Assembly (NCBI GenBank): GCA_002794735.1
Contig: NBAZ01000017.1
Location: 62,001-126,000, forward strand
Reading direction: 5' to 3'
Origin: Pyrrhoderma lamaoense
Lineage: Eukaryota; Basidiomycota; Agaricomycetes; Hymenochaetales; Hymenochaetaceae
Length of the DNA: 64,000 nucleotides
Both the position numbers and the translations under genes were made by a program. The notes beneath the pieces were generated by a model. The model was given only the letters and a program-made list of their open reading frames with translations. It had not been told where the DNA came from and ran no database searches. Shown one piece after another: positions 50,300 to 62,508 of the stretch. How positions within the stretch are numbered: the stretch's first letter is position 1; each line of letters opens with the position of its first letter.

Positions 50300-52673
50300 A
50301 TGCGATTAACATCCGTCTTAGTATTCCTAGCGATCCATTTGAGTGGAGTACTTGGTAAGATTAAAAGCGGCTCTAGCACACTCATACATACGTCGTATTA
50401 TAATAAGCTGATATTAAATACTTCAACTATTTTAGCGGATGGTAATGACTGGATCAATCCAGAGTTCGTGTTAAAAAAGGGTGGTACGGCTCAAGACGCC
50501 CAGAAACGTATTGTTGCCTTTGCTGGGTCTACGGCAAAAGAGGGTCCGTGGAGTACGTCCCAGTTTATCCATGCACTTTGATCTGTATTAGATACTGAGA
50601 AAGCTCCTTTATGAACCTATAGCTGTCTATGGCGATGGGAAGATACTTCCACCAGATGGTGAAAAGACGGATTACTACAGTTGGGCGCCATAGTAAGCAA
50701 ACGACATATCGTACAGTATCATTTCTAAGGCTGACTATGCAAATAATTCGATTAACTAAGTCATTGGCCCGATTGTAACTGGTGCCAATCAGGCCGTACT
50801 CACCTTTCTACTGGTGGAAGTAGAACTAATGGTACCAATGGCACAGACTCAACAGCTGATGGAGGTGATACTAGTCCATATGAAAATGGCGGAGATGATT
50901 CATCAGACGATAGCGATGACGATGGAGGAGATTCCAGTGACGAGGACATCTCAACTAACGCTCCCGCTCCCCATCAGTACCGACCAATCTTCCCATTCCC
51001 CATAAACGTATGATCAAACGCTATGGACGTTTTTCACGCCAATCCATATCCTCCAGGAAGCAGAAAGGCATTTCATTCAACGCCCGTGACATACCCAACA
51101 CTTCTCTGATATCGTTACCTCCCCTTGTGGGTCCCAAATCGTCCACAACGACCACTATCAACGTAGCGTCTGGGACCGCAGGAGCAGCAGAGAACGCACG
51201 GAAGACCAAAACTCCCAAAGGAGGGGATACTCCAACAAAAACGAAAGCAGGTGGCTCAGATTGCACCCCATCTCCCACAAAAAGTCTTCCCCCTAGTTAT
51301 AGTACGTAACATTCGAAATAATTCAGAAGAGTAGGTTTTCTAATCCTTTCAATTTAGCATGGTCTTCCTGCAAGTACGTAACGAGGGATGGAAAACTGAA
51401 TCCCGACGTGCGTGAGCTTCCAGGAGTCAATAACGTCGTCAGCGCACTAGAGTCTATCCAGTATAATGCCCTAGCTTCCATCTTCACCGGTTCACAGGAC
51501 TATGCACAGACAGCAACAAACTTCATAAGTACGTTTTTCATAAACCAAGATACTGGCATGAAACCAAGAGTAAGATATGGCCAATTGATCAGAGGGCCTG
51601 ATCAAGCTGACGGTCAATACATTGGCTTTATTGACCTACGAGGTATTGTCAAGCTCGTGAATGCGGTTCAACTTTTGAGAACAAGTGAAGCTCCTGCATG
51701 GACAAGTGATCAAGATTCTACGATGAAAAACTGGGCTGAGCAGTACGTAGAATGGATGCACACCGATACCCTCGGACAAAAGGCGCTCGCCGCACCAAAG
51801 TAAGTTACTAATTATTCGCCTTTGTGTAGGTTCACTGACGGAAATCGCCCAGCAATCACGGATCTTTCGCAACTAATCAGCTTGCATCTGTTAACATTCT
51901 CGTCAGCGATCCTGCAGCAGCAGCAGCAGCATTGAAGTCATACTTTTCCAAACAATTCCAGGACCAGATAGCCACGTCTGGAGAACAGCCATTCGAGGCA
52001 GTTAGAACAAGGCCATTCCATTATCGATGTTTTAATCTCGAAGCTATGATCGTATGTATCTATCTTCGGAGCCTCTGCCTCAAACTAACTGATCTGATTC
52101 ATATGCCAACAGACAAACGCCAAACTAGGTGACCAGCTCGGCCTCGACTTCTGGAGCGCAAAATCAAAATACGGCGCTACTATCCAAAGTGCTTTAGATT
52201 TTGTCATGACGAAAGGTCCTGGAAAGGAAGATATAACAGATATTTTCCCACACGTTGCAGCAGTTGCCGTGGCTTATGGAGATCCAACTGGCAAGTACGC
52301 AGCATACCTTAAGAAGAATGATAAAAGGTATCAAACGGCGCCTTATTATTATTACAATCAACAAGGTGCGTTAAATAGGGCTCCAGCATCGAAGAGCAAG
52401 GAGATCGAAGATTCCTTGAAAGAGATCCAGCAACATCTAATGGCGTTAGAAAAGACTGATGTACCGACGCAAGGGACTGATGTACCAACCCAAGGCACCA
52501 ACGTACCAACTGCAACATCGGTCCCACAACCCACTCCTACCATTCCATGGGAGTGTCCTGCAGCTTTTGAGACAGCGACTGAAGTGCAGCTGGATGACGG
52601 TGTTTACGTGACTTGCGATGAATTAAAACATTTCTATGGGTATGCCATGGATACTGTTAACGATGCTAATTAG
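50300..52673 (+). CDS. Secreted alginate-lyase-family polysaccharide lyase, one clear frame break
   Basis: (alpha/alpha)6-barrel lyase of the alginate lyase family, expected to cleave uronic-acid polysaccharides outside the cell. Signal peptide at the start (MRLTSVLVFLAIHLSGVLG). Exons: 50300-~50535, ~50590-50692, 50761-51301, 51358-51799, 51853-52051, 52113-52673. Family marks: PPDGEKTDYYSWAPY|HWPDC, catalytic-type NNHGSFATNQ, RTRPFHYRCFNLEAM. An unusual acidic/Asp-Ser-rich insert of ~160 residues sits between WPDCNWCQ and the main barrel, and a PTQGTDVPTQGT repeat lies near the C-terminus. The frame shifts at the C-run 50997-51001 (one base missing; reading resumes at HKRMIKRYGRF). The exon 1/2 junction is unresolved: canonical sites are out of phase, so either a weak donor is used or a second base is missing. 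Confidence 0.78.
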
Positions 52674-52778
52674 ATTTTCGAAAGTTTCCTGAGTGTATTA
52701 CAAAGACATACTTTAATACAATATATACGTGAACGTTATGTGGTTTATATGAGATATTACACGTGCTATTACAGTGTT

Positions 52779-53607
52779 CTAACGAACGAAAAGCCTCTTT
52801 CCCCTGAGTGGTCTAGCAGCACCTACCCGACCCGTTTCTTCTTGATATGCTAAGTAAGCTTCGCGGAGATGGTCGGGAGACAGAGGTCCAGAATCGCCAC
52901 GCTCCTGTTGAACTTTTCTAGCCTTCTCAACTATTTCCCCGACGAAAACCTTTGCAAAACCTGCAACAACCTGTGCAACGGGTGTTGAGACTTGTTGACC
53001 AAGAGTCTGTTGGATAACCTGAAGATAAAGTCGTATAAGAAAAGGTTTAATGTTTATGAGATGGATGATACATGCCCTTCGGACTGCTTGCTTCGGCAAT
53101 GCGTTTCTCCTATACGCTTCATATCGGTCATATTGCTCTGGAGTGAAGTTATCCATAAGAACCCTTTACACAAAGTTAGCTCATATGGCTTCAGTGATAT
53201 GAGAGTGTAATTTACTTTAAGTTGTCTTTTGACAAGCTCTGCCAAGATAACTGCGCGGAGTAGTCGTCATCCGCCATGTCTGGCAACAAGTCTTCTTCAC
53301 CTTCACCATCTTCGTCTGCCCCAGTGCGTCCTGTCGCAGGTGGTGGCACGTCAGTTGCATTAGCATCTGCAGCAACAGATCCAGCTCTTGCAGGTATTTC
53401 AGAGGAAGGAAGAGTTGACCATTGAGCGGTGCCAGCTTGCTGTGGGTCGGGCGATGCTCCAGAGGCTGAGGGAGCTACACTTGTTGCACGTGATTTACGA
53501 CCCTTTTTGCTCGTCGACTTACGACCCAGAGAAGGAGTTGATGGACCTGGTGTTGACGCTTGGAATTGTGTTAATTGTTCTGAAGTTCCAGAGTATGGTG
53601 AGCTCAT
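52779..53607 (-). CDS. taf11: TFIID subunit TAF11
   Basis: Histone-fold subunit of general transcription factor TFIID, partner of TAF13. Exons 53607-53216, 53163-53076, 53018-52779; 239 aa, clean frame. N-terminal ~110 residues are low-complexity Ser/Thr/Pro then acidic (GEGEEDLLPDMADDDY). The conserved core begins LMDNFTPEQYDRYEAYRRNA and continues LPKQAVRRVIQQTLGQQVST, VAQVVAGFAKVFVGEIVEKA, ending LREAYLAYQEETG. Intron 2 starts GCATGT rather than GT; the exon text on both sides is continuous, so it is a GC-AG intron. The start is the first Met, 133 bp from the divergent zinc-finger gene. Confidence 0.92.
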
Positions 53608-53740
53608 TGTTGTATAAGATGAAGATGGTTGTATTGGGTAAACTTGTTATCAAATTAATGTTACAAATGCGGTACTCCGTACTCGCGCCTTTGATCGCAG
53701 GTACAACCGACATACAACCGACACTTTGCGACGACGGTAC
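53608..53740. promoter_or_regulatory. Compact bidirectional promoter, TAF11 / C2H2 gene
   Basis: 133 bp separates the start codons of two divergent genes, so their promoters must overlap here. I see no TATA box or other site I can name with confidence. Confidence 0.5.
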
Positions 53741-54810
53741 ATGGCGCCCAACATCCCAGGAGGCGAAACGCCTCCACAGAGGGGCCGCTCACCGTCTCCA
53801 CTTCTATCACCTGGGGTCAATCATGCTGTTTACGACTCGTCTTTCGATGTTGAAATGCGAAGCGTATCCCGTCCAGGTTCACCTCCGATCTCTGAAGGAA
53901 TACCCGAACGGGAGGTCGAAAGTGTAACTTGTCAATGGGCTGGATGCGGAAAACCTTTCAACCAGTTACAACCTCTTATTGATCATATGCACAACGGTAC
54001 TTAGATATTCATTAACAATTTATATTTTTTTTTGGTTTCTTGCAGTAGTAAGCTTATCAATCCTCAGATCATATCGGTGTGAACAAAAGTAATTACACTT
54101 GCGAATGGGAGACATGCAGTCGACGTGGAATGCAGCAAGCTTCAAGATTTGCTCTCGTCTCTCATATTCGTGCACACACTGGAGAAAAACCTTTTACTTG
54201 TCAATTACCTGAATGTGACAAGTCCTTCACACGTTCAGACGCTATGGCAAAGCATATGAGGTTGCAGCACAATATATCTCCTCCTCTCCCAGGTCGTGGA
54301 GGGAATCGTAAGCGTAAACGAGATGAAGATAACGAAGCTCGTACCACGCCTAATCCCTCCGTTCCAAGGGGCGACGTCCACGCAGCATCTGATCTGAATT
54401 CCTTGACAGCATGGCAAGACCTCGAGGATAATATTATTCTGGGTCCATCTCCATCTTTGGAAGAGCGAGCGGAGTACTTTAGGGGTGCGAACGCGGGGAA
54501 GGCTACAAGCCCTCTTCCCAATAGTTCAGGATCGGAAGATGAGGATCTTGAAGAGACGCTTCCCGAGTACCTGAAGAACGAAAGGGATCCAGAGACCGGG
54601 AAAATTCATGGGCGTTCACCTGCGATGGTTCAATACTTGATCATGAAAGCGAAACATAATTATGCTTTGGAACAACATGTGCATCTTCTTGAGGAACTTC
54701 GTGTTGCCCGGGGTGAGGAACGCCGTGCTCGTGAACAAAAGGAGGAGGTCCTAGACGAGGTTTTTCGAACTCTTCTTGGGTACGATTCCGTCTCTACTCC
54801 ATCAACATAG
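53741..54810 (+). CDS. C2H2 zinc-finger protein, YY1/Iec1-like
   Basis: Exons 53741-53996 and 54068-54810; 332 aa, clean frame. Three fingers: CQWAGCGKPFNQLQPLIDHM (split by the intron, completed by DHIG), CEWETCSRRGMQQASRFALV with SHIRAH, and CQLPECDKSFTRSDAMAKHM. HTGEKPF linkers join the last two. A basic patch GGNRKRKRDED follows the fingers, then acidic GSEDEDLEETLPEYL and a C-terminal coiled coil (LEQHVHLLEELRVARGEERR). The finger pattern and the tail resemble the fungal INO80-associated Iec1 group related to YY1, which suggests a nuclear chromatin role; I hold that assignment loosely. The start is the ATG at 53741; the frame runs further upstream without another ATG. Confidence 0.8.
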
Positions 54811-55820
54811 CTAACCGTATTGGTATATTAGTCCACAAGCTGAGAAGCTGATTCAAGAACCTCAGTTACCGTATCCTAATGTTTACGGTAGTACTCCATT
54901 TCAGGCCCATTCACTGAATGGCAACGGCCCGTTATAATTCTTGCTTATCATTAAACGTTTTCTTCAGTTTAATTTATTGTAGTTAGCTATTATTCAGTTG
55001 TTGTTACTCTTATATATTCCATTCTTCTATCCGTTTACTCGAGTTGTTTTATCTCGCACTGGTACGGTTTATCCACCTCCCGGCCCTCTACTATCCAGAA
55101 CAGAAGCTGACGCTTGTCTCCGACTAACAAAGTTACTTAGTGCGAAAAATGATTGACATGTATTCCAAATGGGACATCCTTTGCTTTTATATAGTGATCT
55201 ACTTTGATGCTATCCTATTAACATGCTACTGCGCACACAGCTGTATTAGAGTTAATATATCAACGCAACCAACTGAGGGCGGTGTCATCATATAGAACAA
55301 CGTGCTAGCTCCAAAGTAGAAACACTGCAATTTCTGGATGTATACCAAGTATAACCAGAATTGAGAGATGGCAAGGAACACGTGTAGACCATGACGTAAT
55401 GTTAGTCCAGATATGGGATTTCAACTTTGAAAAGGCGTGGCCTAGGCAAATGCCAGTTGAGTGAACAAAAAGATACCAGATTCCCGATCAACAAGAGTAT
55501 TTCTGTATAGGAAGCCACGAAGTTAAATATGTTTCATACTTATAGCCAACACGAGGCGCTAATGTCTCCCCATCTCTGTTGTCTCATCATCTATACCCTA
55601 GGCCAACGCATGACCTTCGGCTGTCCCAAGCTTTGAGCTTTGACGAAATTCAGTGGAACCGCGACGGTCTTCGGCTTTCTCAAAGCTCTTATAGTATCCG
55701 GGAAAGCTTGAGAACATCTATAAGCATCGCTTCCCCTAACCGCAACTCGTTCGTCCTTTGAGTTACTCCTCAGAGATTCTCCACAAGCTTTACCATACTA
55801 CCACCCATAAATAACAGCAA
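54811..55820. other. Intergenic upstream of kinase-dsRBD copy B
   Basis: 1.0 kb. Nothing convincing. A 60-codon frame at 55579-55761 ends before the kinase gene and has no match to its relatives. Confidence 0.5.
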
Positions 55821-58097
55821 ATGCCAGGTGTCATCTCAACTTTAATACCAGAAATGACATCTTCAATCAACAATAGCAGTTTTAGAGATCTATCACTCTC
55901 GATCGGCCCTGAATCTCGTATTATCCAGTACTCAATAGGCTTCCATCTTCATAAAATAATACTGTCTGGGTCACGCCCCTCAGAAGCACTTGTCAAAGTC
56001 CACACGAATTTACCTCCTATGATTTTCACTTCAGAAGAAGAAAGATGTTTGAAGCAGGTATCGTGCACCGGCACTATTCAATCACTTTTGAATGGCACTT
56101 CATTTACTATTCGAATCTTAACATAGCAATACCTAAAAGAAATGGAAAGATGGAAATCAGTCTGTTCTAATAAGCATTTCGTAACAATTCTGGGGCTCTG
56201 TCAATTCGATGACCAAGAAGTCCTTTTGCCCTGCCCTGTATACAAGGAAACTATTCTATCCAGAGAATTATTTCCAAACGTAACTGCAAGTGCAATTATG
56301 CATTTTGTAAATATTCAATAATTTTATAAAAATCAAATCTAACCTAGTTTGATAGATCGCTAAACTCACAGATGGTGTTGCGTATATGCATGAAAATAAC
56401 TTCATCCATGGCGACATACGAGGGGTAAACTCTTTACTATCAAATGTGGAATTATATATTTACTAACTGCTATTCACTTAGGACAACATAGTTGTAAACG
56501 AAGATGGCTTCCCTCGAATTTGTGATAATTCATTAACGGCGATTACCGGGATACTCGACAAAATGCATAGGAGAGCAATCACTGAGGTCTGTGGAGCTAT
56601 CAGATGGATGCCTATAGAAGACGTTAGTCTGGAAGGAGACGCAATGCGGAAACCAACAAGGGAAGGGGATATTTGGTCCCTTGGTATGACTATTTTTGTA
56701 AGTATCTATTTTGTTTAACGTTTTGGACGATATTTTATTATAGAGCTCATGATTCACGTTAGGAAATATGGTCAGGCCAAAAGCCATATTCCGATACACC
56801 CACGGAGCGGGTGGGAATGAGGATTATGAATGGACAACTTCCTTCTATACGGACTGGATCGCTTCCTGATGATCGTGAGGCAATTAGAGAAAGTATTTCT
56901 GTTCTCACGAGCTTGTGTTGGGTATCACAACCTGAAAACAGAGTAAAAGTACAAGGACTGGTTAAGGTGTTAAAGTAAGAATTCTATTCAACCCCTAAGT
57001 ATCGACTATCCTAAGAATTTCTCATATACAAATGCTAGAGTGGCACTGAGAAATGGAGATATCACTGAATTCAAAGTAGCTCCCCAACAATACTCTCCCA
57101 CTTCTGCTTCAATTAGCAGCTTTAGGAGCCCCTTAAACGCAGCGTCAGCTTCCAATCCGTCACCAAGATCAATGAGAGCCAACGGCTCTAGTCCAAGTAC
57201 GAACAATTCATACACAGCAGGTACTTACTATGACATAATCCCTTTGAATTTTGTGTTGATTGCAGTAACAGGTCGAAGGCAGGAGGGAATAAGTACAGAA
57301 ACGGAGGGCTACCCAAGTTCAGAAACGCCGTCTTATACCGAAAGCATACAATCAGAACGGAGCACCACGTCCATGTATGAGCAAGATCCCACTGAATTGA
57401 TACGTTCTGGACCACCCCGCCCTGTTTTCTTGAATTTTTGTGAGCGATGATTTGTACTTTCTTCTGTATTTTTAATGCTAAGTTGATGATAGCCCCTAGA
57501 AACAAACTCACCAATTTTGCGGTCCAGAACTGCATCGACCTAGTCATAAATAAACCACTCAATTATGGTAAGGATCACTTACCTGTTTGGGTTGTTACTA
57601 TCGATAGTAAGTAATACTTTCTAATGGTGACCGAAGAAAAAGAGAGACATACTTTAGTTGTAGAGGATGGTTATGAAATAGCCAGGGCTTCCAGTAGTAT
57701 GAAGAAGAGGGCGACAGAGGAAGCTTCAACGAGGGCAATGAATATATTAAGTAAGAGATTATAATTTATGCTTGCACTCATCCCTGATCTGTCTTTGTAG
57801 GATTACAGTACCCCGATTCACCGGTACAGGAATCGGACCCTTATCTGCCAGTGTTCAGAAATTTCAAAGATAAGTTAAACGGCCGTGTACAAATAATAAG
57901 TAGAGCCAAGGGAGAATCTCACGACTTAGATTGGTTCACTGACATTACATGTAAGGGTCTATATCAAATCGAGAGTATCTGACTAACCGGATTGCTTAGT
58001 GGATGGCCGCGTCATTTGTCGGGGAGAAGGAAAAAGTAAGAAGGCATCAGAAGAGAATGCAGCTTTGAGAGCGTACGATGATTGGCCACGACAGTGA
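55821..58097 (+). CDS. Kinase-dsRBD-dsRBD fusion protein, copy B (probable pseudokinase)
   Basis: Eleven exons: 55821-56057, 56127-56306, 56356-56424, 56482-56697, 56763-56974, 57039-57220, 57266-57439, 57493-57606, 57658-57750, 57801-57950, 58000-58097; 574 aa, all phases agree. The kinase-like domain spans ~25-305, but the glycine loop is lost, HRD has become HGD followed by IRG (Arg at the catalytic-loop Lys position), and DFG has become DNS (Asp177). GDIWSLGMTIFEIWSGQKPY is retained. A Ser-rich linker (~306-424) leads to two well-preserved dsRNA-binding domains: ~426-493 (VEDGYEIARASSSMKKRATE) and ~503-570 (LDGRVICRGEGKSKKASEEN). The dsRBDs are closer to consensus than the kinase, so dsRNA binding may be the conserved function. 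Same architecture and exon plan as the gene at 47136. Confidence 0.86.
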
Positions 58098-58341
58098 TTA
58101 CTCTCATGGGTTTCTTTCATGTAATGCTGTATATCTACTATTTGTAACTAGTGACTGTAGTTCCATAAATATGATGTAAATGATGCTCACATTGCATTAC
58201 ATAAAATCGCGGAGCGCGTCTCAGTTGCGAAGTTTATTTGGGAATTCAGGGATTCACCTGCGCATTGTCAATTAAAAAGATGTCCGTAATCATTCTCTGA
58301 GAGACAAGAAAGTTGTAGTTTCGAGTTTAGACTTCACATTG

Positions 58342-61300
58342 ATGGATGAATTAAAGGAAAAACATTATTGGTCGCAGGTTCAAGCAGCTTTGCTTTCGGG
58401 TCACTGGAACTCACCTACGCCAGCGAAGACTCCAAAGGGGTCTTCCCTTCCTTGGTCAGAATTATTCAGAAAATCCAAGAAACACTCAAAACAATCTGGT
58501 AAAAACTATGCACTTATGTATCTTAACTGCTAATGCTAATAAAGGATGTGTATAATCATGATCAGATGTCCCAGAAGCTGCTTCTCAAGCTTACTTCCTT
58601 TCGCTTCTTCTTTCAGCAACGAATTCATCTACATCAGGGAGTAAGGAGGACGTGCAGTCGTCTGTACACTCTCTCGATCTTGGGAACGATTGTATCATAT
58701 TGGAGGAACGTAGGGAAGATGCAGAAAAAGCATATGAAAGTTTACAGCAGATCCAGTCTTCGAGTGAGGTATGTTAATCCATCTTCTATAGACGAAGTGA
58801 ACATATTCTCAAATATATATATATATCAAGTATGTTAACCAAATCAAAGCATACTTCGCGTATGCTCTCGATCGTCCCTCAGAATGCCTGTCCTATGTAC
58901 GTGGGGTATCATTCGTGGAACAGCTGACAGCATCCCACCCGGCTCTTCTCGTCACGGCGGTGGACGAAAAGTCGAAAGAGATATCAGGACCTCATATGCC
59001 GACTGATATTGACGATAAGAATATATGGATTTTCATGGAGGCTCTACGTAGTATATGTTTAGAAGGTACGTTTACTACTCTATAGGGAAGATAACCTCTT
59101 TTATTCATACAGTCTTTCATTTGAACCTTTCAAGGAATGGCTCAAGAGAGGCTCTCCCCAGGGTCCCCATCACAAATCCTCGTTTCTTATGACAAAGGAA
59201 TCGAGCTTCTTCGTACTTACTCAGTGCCCAGATCAATTCCACTCAGAGCTGGCATGGCTAATTACGAATCTTTCAGTAACTATGCAGAGTTATGGAGATG
59301 GGTTGAACGTCTTTTATGGAGAACAACCATACTCTCTTCTCAACATAGACCCATTGAAGCAACTCTTCCAGTTTTTAGAGCTTATGCAACTCATAGCGTC
59401 CATTGGCCCCCCACCTTTCGATCTGCTCATCGGTCCACCATTTGCTCTTTGTATCTTCGTGCTCTTATTTTATTGTCGCATCGGTCGACGCTCTTTCAGG
59501 GAAAAGCTCAATGGATGTCCGAGATACGGAGGGTAGTCGACGAGTATCGTTCGATTTTAGGGTCGTCAACACACTTTCCTAGTGCTGGTGAGCACAACGT
59601 CCTAGTTGAAGAATTCGTCGACATTAGCGTCGCAGCTTGGGAGGCTGGCGGTTCTGTGCCTGAACAGACCTCATGGGTCATTGATGTATGTCCTTTTGTA
59701 GTTTACATATTAGCTAATCGTATCAACTCAAAAAGCAATTAGATACTATGGTGGGGTACTCGTTTGACTTTCAACTCGCCACGTATATTGCGACACTTGT
59801 CTCGGTTACTACATGTTGCAGGGGATAACGACCTCGCAAAGCGAGTTGTTCGCTTATATGTTCAGGTCGTCAAGAAGGCTCGTGAAACTGGAACGATGAA
59901 TACAGAAGGAGAAGATACTCATGATACAAATGCAACCGAACCAGATTCGTTATGGTGTCAAACCCTTGTTCAAGGTGCACGCATGATTTGCCGAGTTCCA
60001 GGATGTGCTAAGGAAGCACGTGAGGCCGAGGAACTGATACGCCTAGCTCGTGAACGAGTAGGGAACCTTAACTATAGGCTGGCTGCCAGCGTGGATCTTG
60101 CAGATGGTATATGCAAATCTATTCTTGCAATGAGGGGTAAGAGTCTCCGTTTCTTCACTTATACAAACAGAAAGCATATGTTTTGTAATATCATTAGAAC
60201 AAGAACCAGAGAGCCGAGGGAGACTACTATCTCAATCAGTGGAGCTTCTGTTACGCTCAGTTGAAGCTGACCCCATCCCCTCTGCTTGTTATCACGCTGC
60301 ACTTGCACTATCAAGGCCAATCGTAGATCGAGATCTAGTGAAAGCAGTCGAATTGTGTAGACAAGCTGTGGAGGCAGAACCGAAGGAACTCCGCTATTGG
60401 CACCTTTTGGCTCTCTTAGCTGCAAAACAAGGAGAGTGGAAACAGGCGAAAGGTGTCCTTGAAGCTGCAATCGAAATGGCGGAAGTAACTGAATCACAAA
60501 ATCAAATCAATGAGGATAATAGTATCAAAGTACATGATTACGGTTATAGTAACGGAGAAAAAACCCCGACAACGGCTAGCTATCAAGCACACTCTCAAAA
60601 TAAGGATAGAAACTCTAAATCATGTCCATATAACACGTTGCTTGATCCAACTGCCAAGTCCATCCCCCAGCCTCCATACTTCTACAGCCTCCCTTAGATC
60701 GACCACCTGCAACACTTCGCGAGATATTTGAGCATACTCTTCAATTGCGTATGACTCAAATCGCCATTACTGAATTGACTGAAGGGCCAGAAAGTGTCGA
60801 AGCGTGTTGGCTTGAAGTATTTGATTGGTATTCACAAAGACGAGACATAGTCACTGGCGGTAAGAATGTCCCTATAAGGTTTGAATTAATTGAATCATAT
60901 CGGACAATGTGTTTGTAGGATCAGCCAGGCCATCGACAGATGCAAGAAGGACTCCGAGTCCCTACCAGGAGACCCATATTTCGGTGCAGGCGCCAAGTGA
61001 AGCTGGTAGCGGCTCTGCAGCTCTTGCTACATCGAATGAAAACTCGATCATGTCCGCCGATACAATGACTATTAGGTCTCCCGTCCGATCTTCTATCGAT
61101 AGATCGTTAGATGCAAGCGCTACTGATTCAATTAAACCTCCTTTGCCAGAGTCTTATTTGAAGGGTAAGGAAAGGACTTCAGAAGAATCAAATGTATCTG
61201 AACGTGATACAAAAGGAAAGAGGGTTCAACAAATTTTGAAGAACCAAGTGCATAAGCAACAGGCTAGAATTAATACGATATCCAGGAAAATAGGGCATGG

Positions 61301-62159
61301 TGTGACGAGAAGCTCCGCAAGTTTGCGCCGCTCAAACTCTGTTCCAGGTCAGTCCGTCACTAAACTCTGCATCGATCAGTTGCTAATAGCTAGTGCATTC
61401 CAGATCTTCATGCAATTCTAGCTGATACTGGCCCATACCAGGCCTCTTCCATTCATTCAAGAAGAAGGTTCTCCTTCAGTTCCAGAATTCACCGGTCAGA
61501 GAAAGCTCAAGATGGATCTTTTATCTCGTCAATCCCACCACCAGTTCCAGATGTTAGTTCGACGATGCACGAAAAAGCACATCGAAACCGGAGTAGTCGG
61601 GAACGTAGATTACTCAGTGATCTTTGGTTAATGTCCGCAGCAACGTTTAGGCGCCTCGAAAAACTCGATCAAACTCGTGGTGCTATTCAGGAAGCAGAAA
61701 GTCTTGACGAAGAAAATGAGTCCGTATGGGTGCAGGTTAGTAAATCCGTTCTTCACGATGATAATGTTGTTTTAATTTGAAGCTGATATTCAATAGCTCG
61801 GTCTATATTTTGTAGCAAGGGGTGACGAAGGGAAGGCGATCGAAGCATATCAAAAGGCTTTATTCATCTCGCAAGATGATGTACCTGCTACAATTCATCT
61901 TTGCCACTTATACCTGAATTCGAAATCGCCATCAATTCGCTCCAGTTCATATGGTGCAATAGACATTGCAACAGGAATGTTAGAAGCTCTAACACATGGG
62001 CCAGGCTGGGATGTGGCCGAAGCGTGGTACCTTTTATCGAAGGCCTATGGCTTACAAGGCCGGAAAGAAAGAGAAAGGAACTGCTTAATGTTTGCCCTCG
62101 GACTTTCAGAAGTCCGTGGGGTCCGAGATATCGGCGCTGCTATTGGATGGTGCTTATAA
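58342..62159 (+). CDS. YPP1/TTC7-like TPR protein, PI4-kinase complex scaffold, one frame break
   Basis: Helical TPR protein that tethers phosphatidylinositol 4-kinase (STT4/PI4KA) to the plasma membrane with EFR3. Exons 58342-58498, 58566-58768, 58831-59065, 59135-59685, 59743-60136, 60198-60859, 60919-61347, 61404-61735, 61797-62159. TPR-type text occurs throughout, for example ASACYHAALALSR-like SACYHAALALSRPIV and KELRYWHLLALLAAKQGEWK. A disordered basic/Ser-rich insert lies in exon 7. The C-terminus carries the family end block GPGWDVAEAWYLLSKAYGLQ and EVRGVRDIGAAIGW. The frame shifts in the five-C run at 60664-60668: PTAKSIP is followed by ASILLQPPLDRPPATL in the next frame. One missing C restores the family sequence. 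Start codon ATG at 58342 (MDELKEKHYW). Confidence 0.88.
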
Positions 62160-62508
62160 ATAAGCATCCGAGGGTGACCAAAAAATCGATGTTATAGCAT
62201 ATCGGGATTATAGCCCCTCCTATCTGGTATTTTACACTTCAATACAAGCGCTTGATGCTGATCTAATGGTTTTGGTATAGCTGAATTTTAATGACAACCT
62301 AATATCATGATTCATTTACATACCCTTTGATATCTGTAGATACCCCCTCGAAAAAATATCGCTGAAGTACTAAGAATTTTCTTTGAGCTTCTATGATTGA
62401 ATGCATGAGTCTATTAGCATCGCTCTGCGCAGTCACAGATTTTGTTAGTATAAATTGTGCAGTATGCAATATTTCAGCAATTAACAAGTGCGACCAAAGC
62501 GTTTGGTC

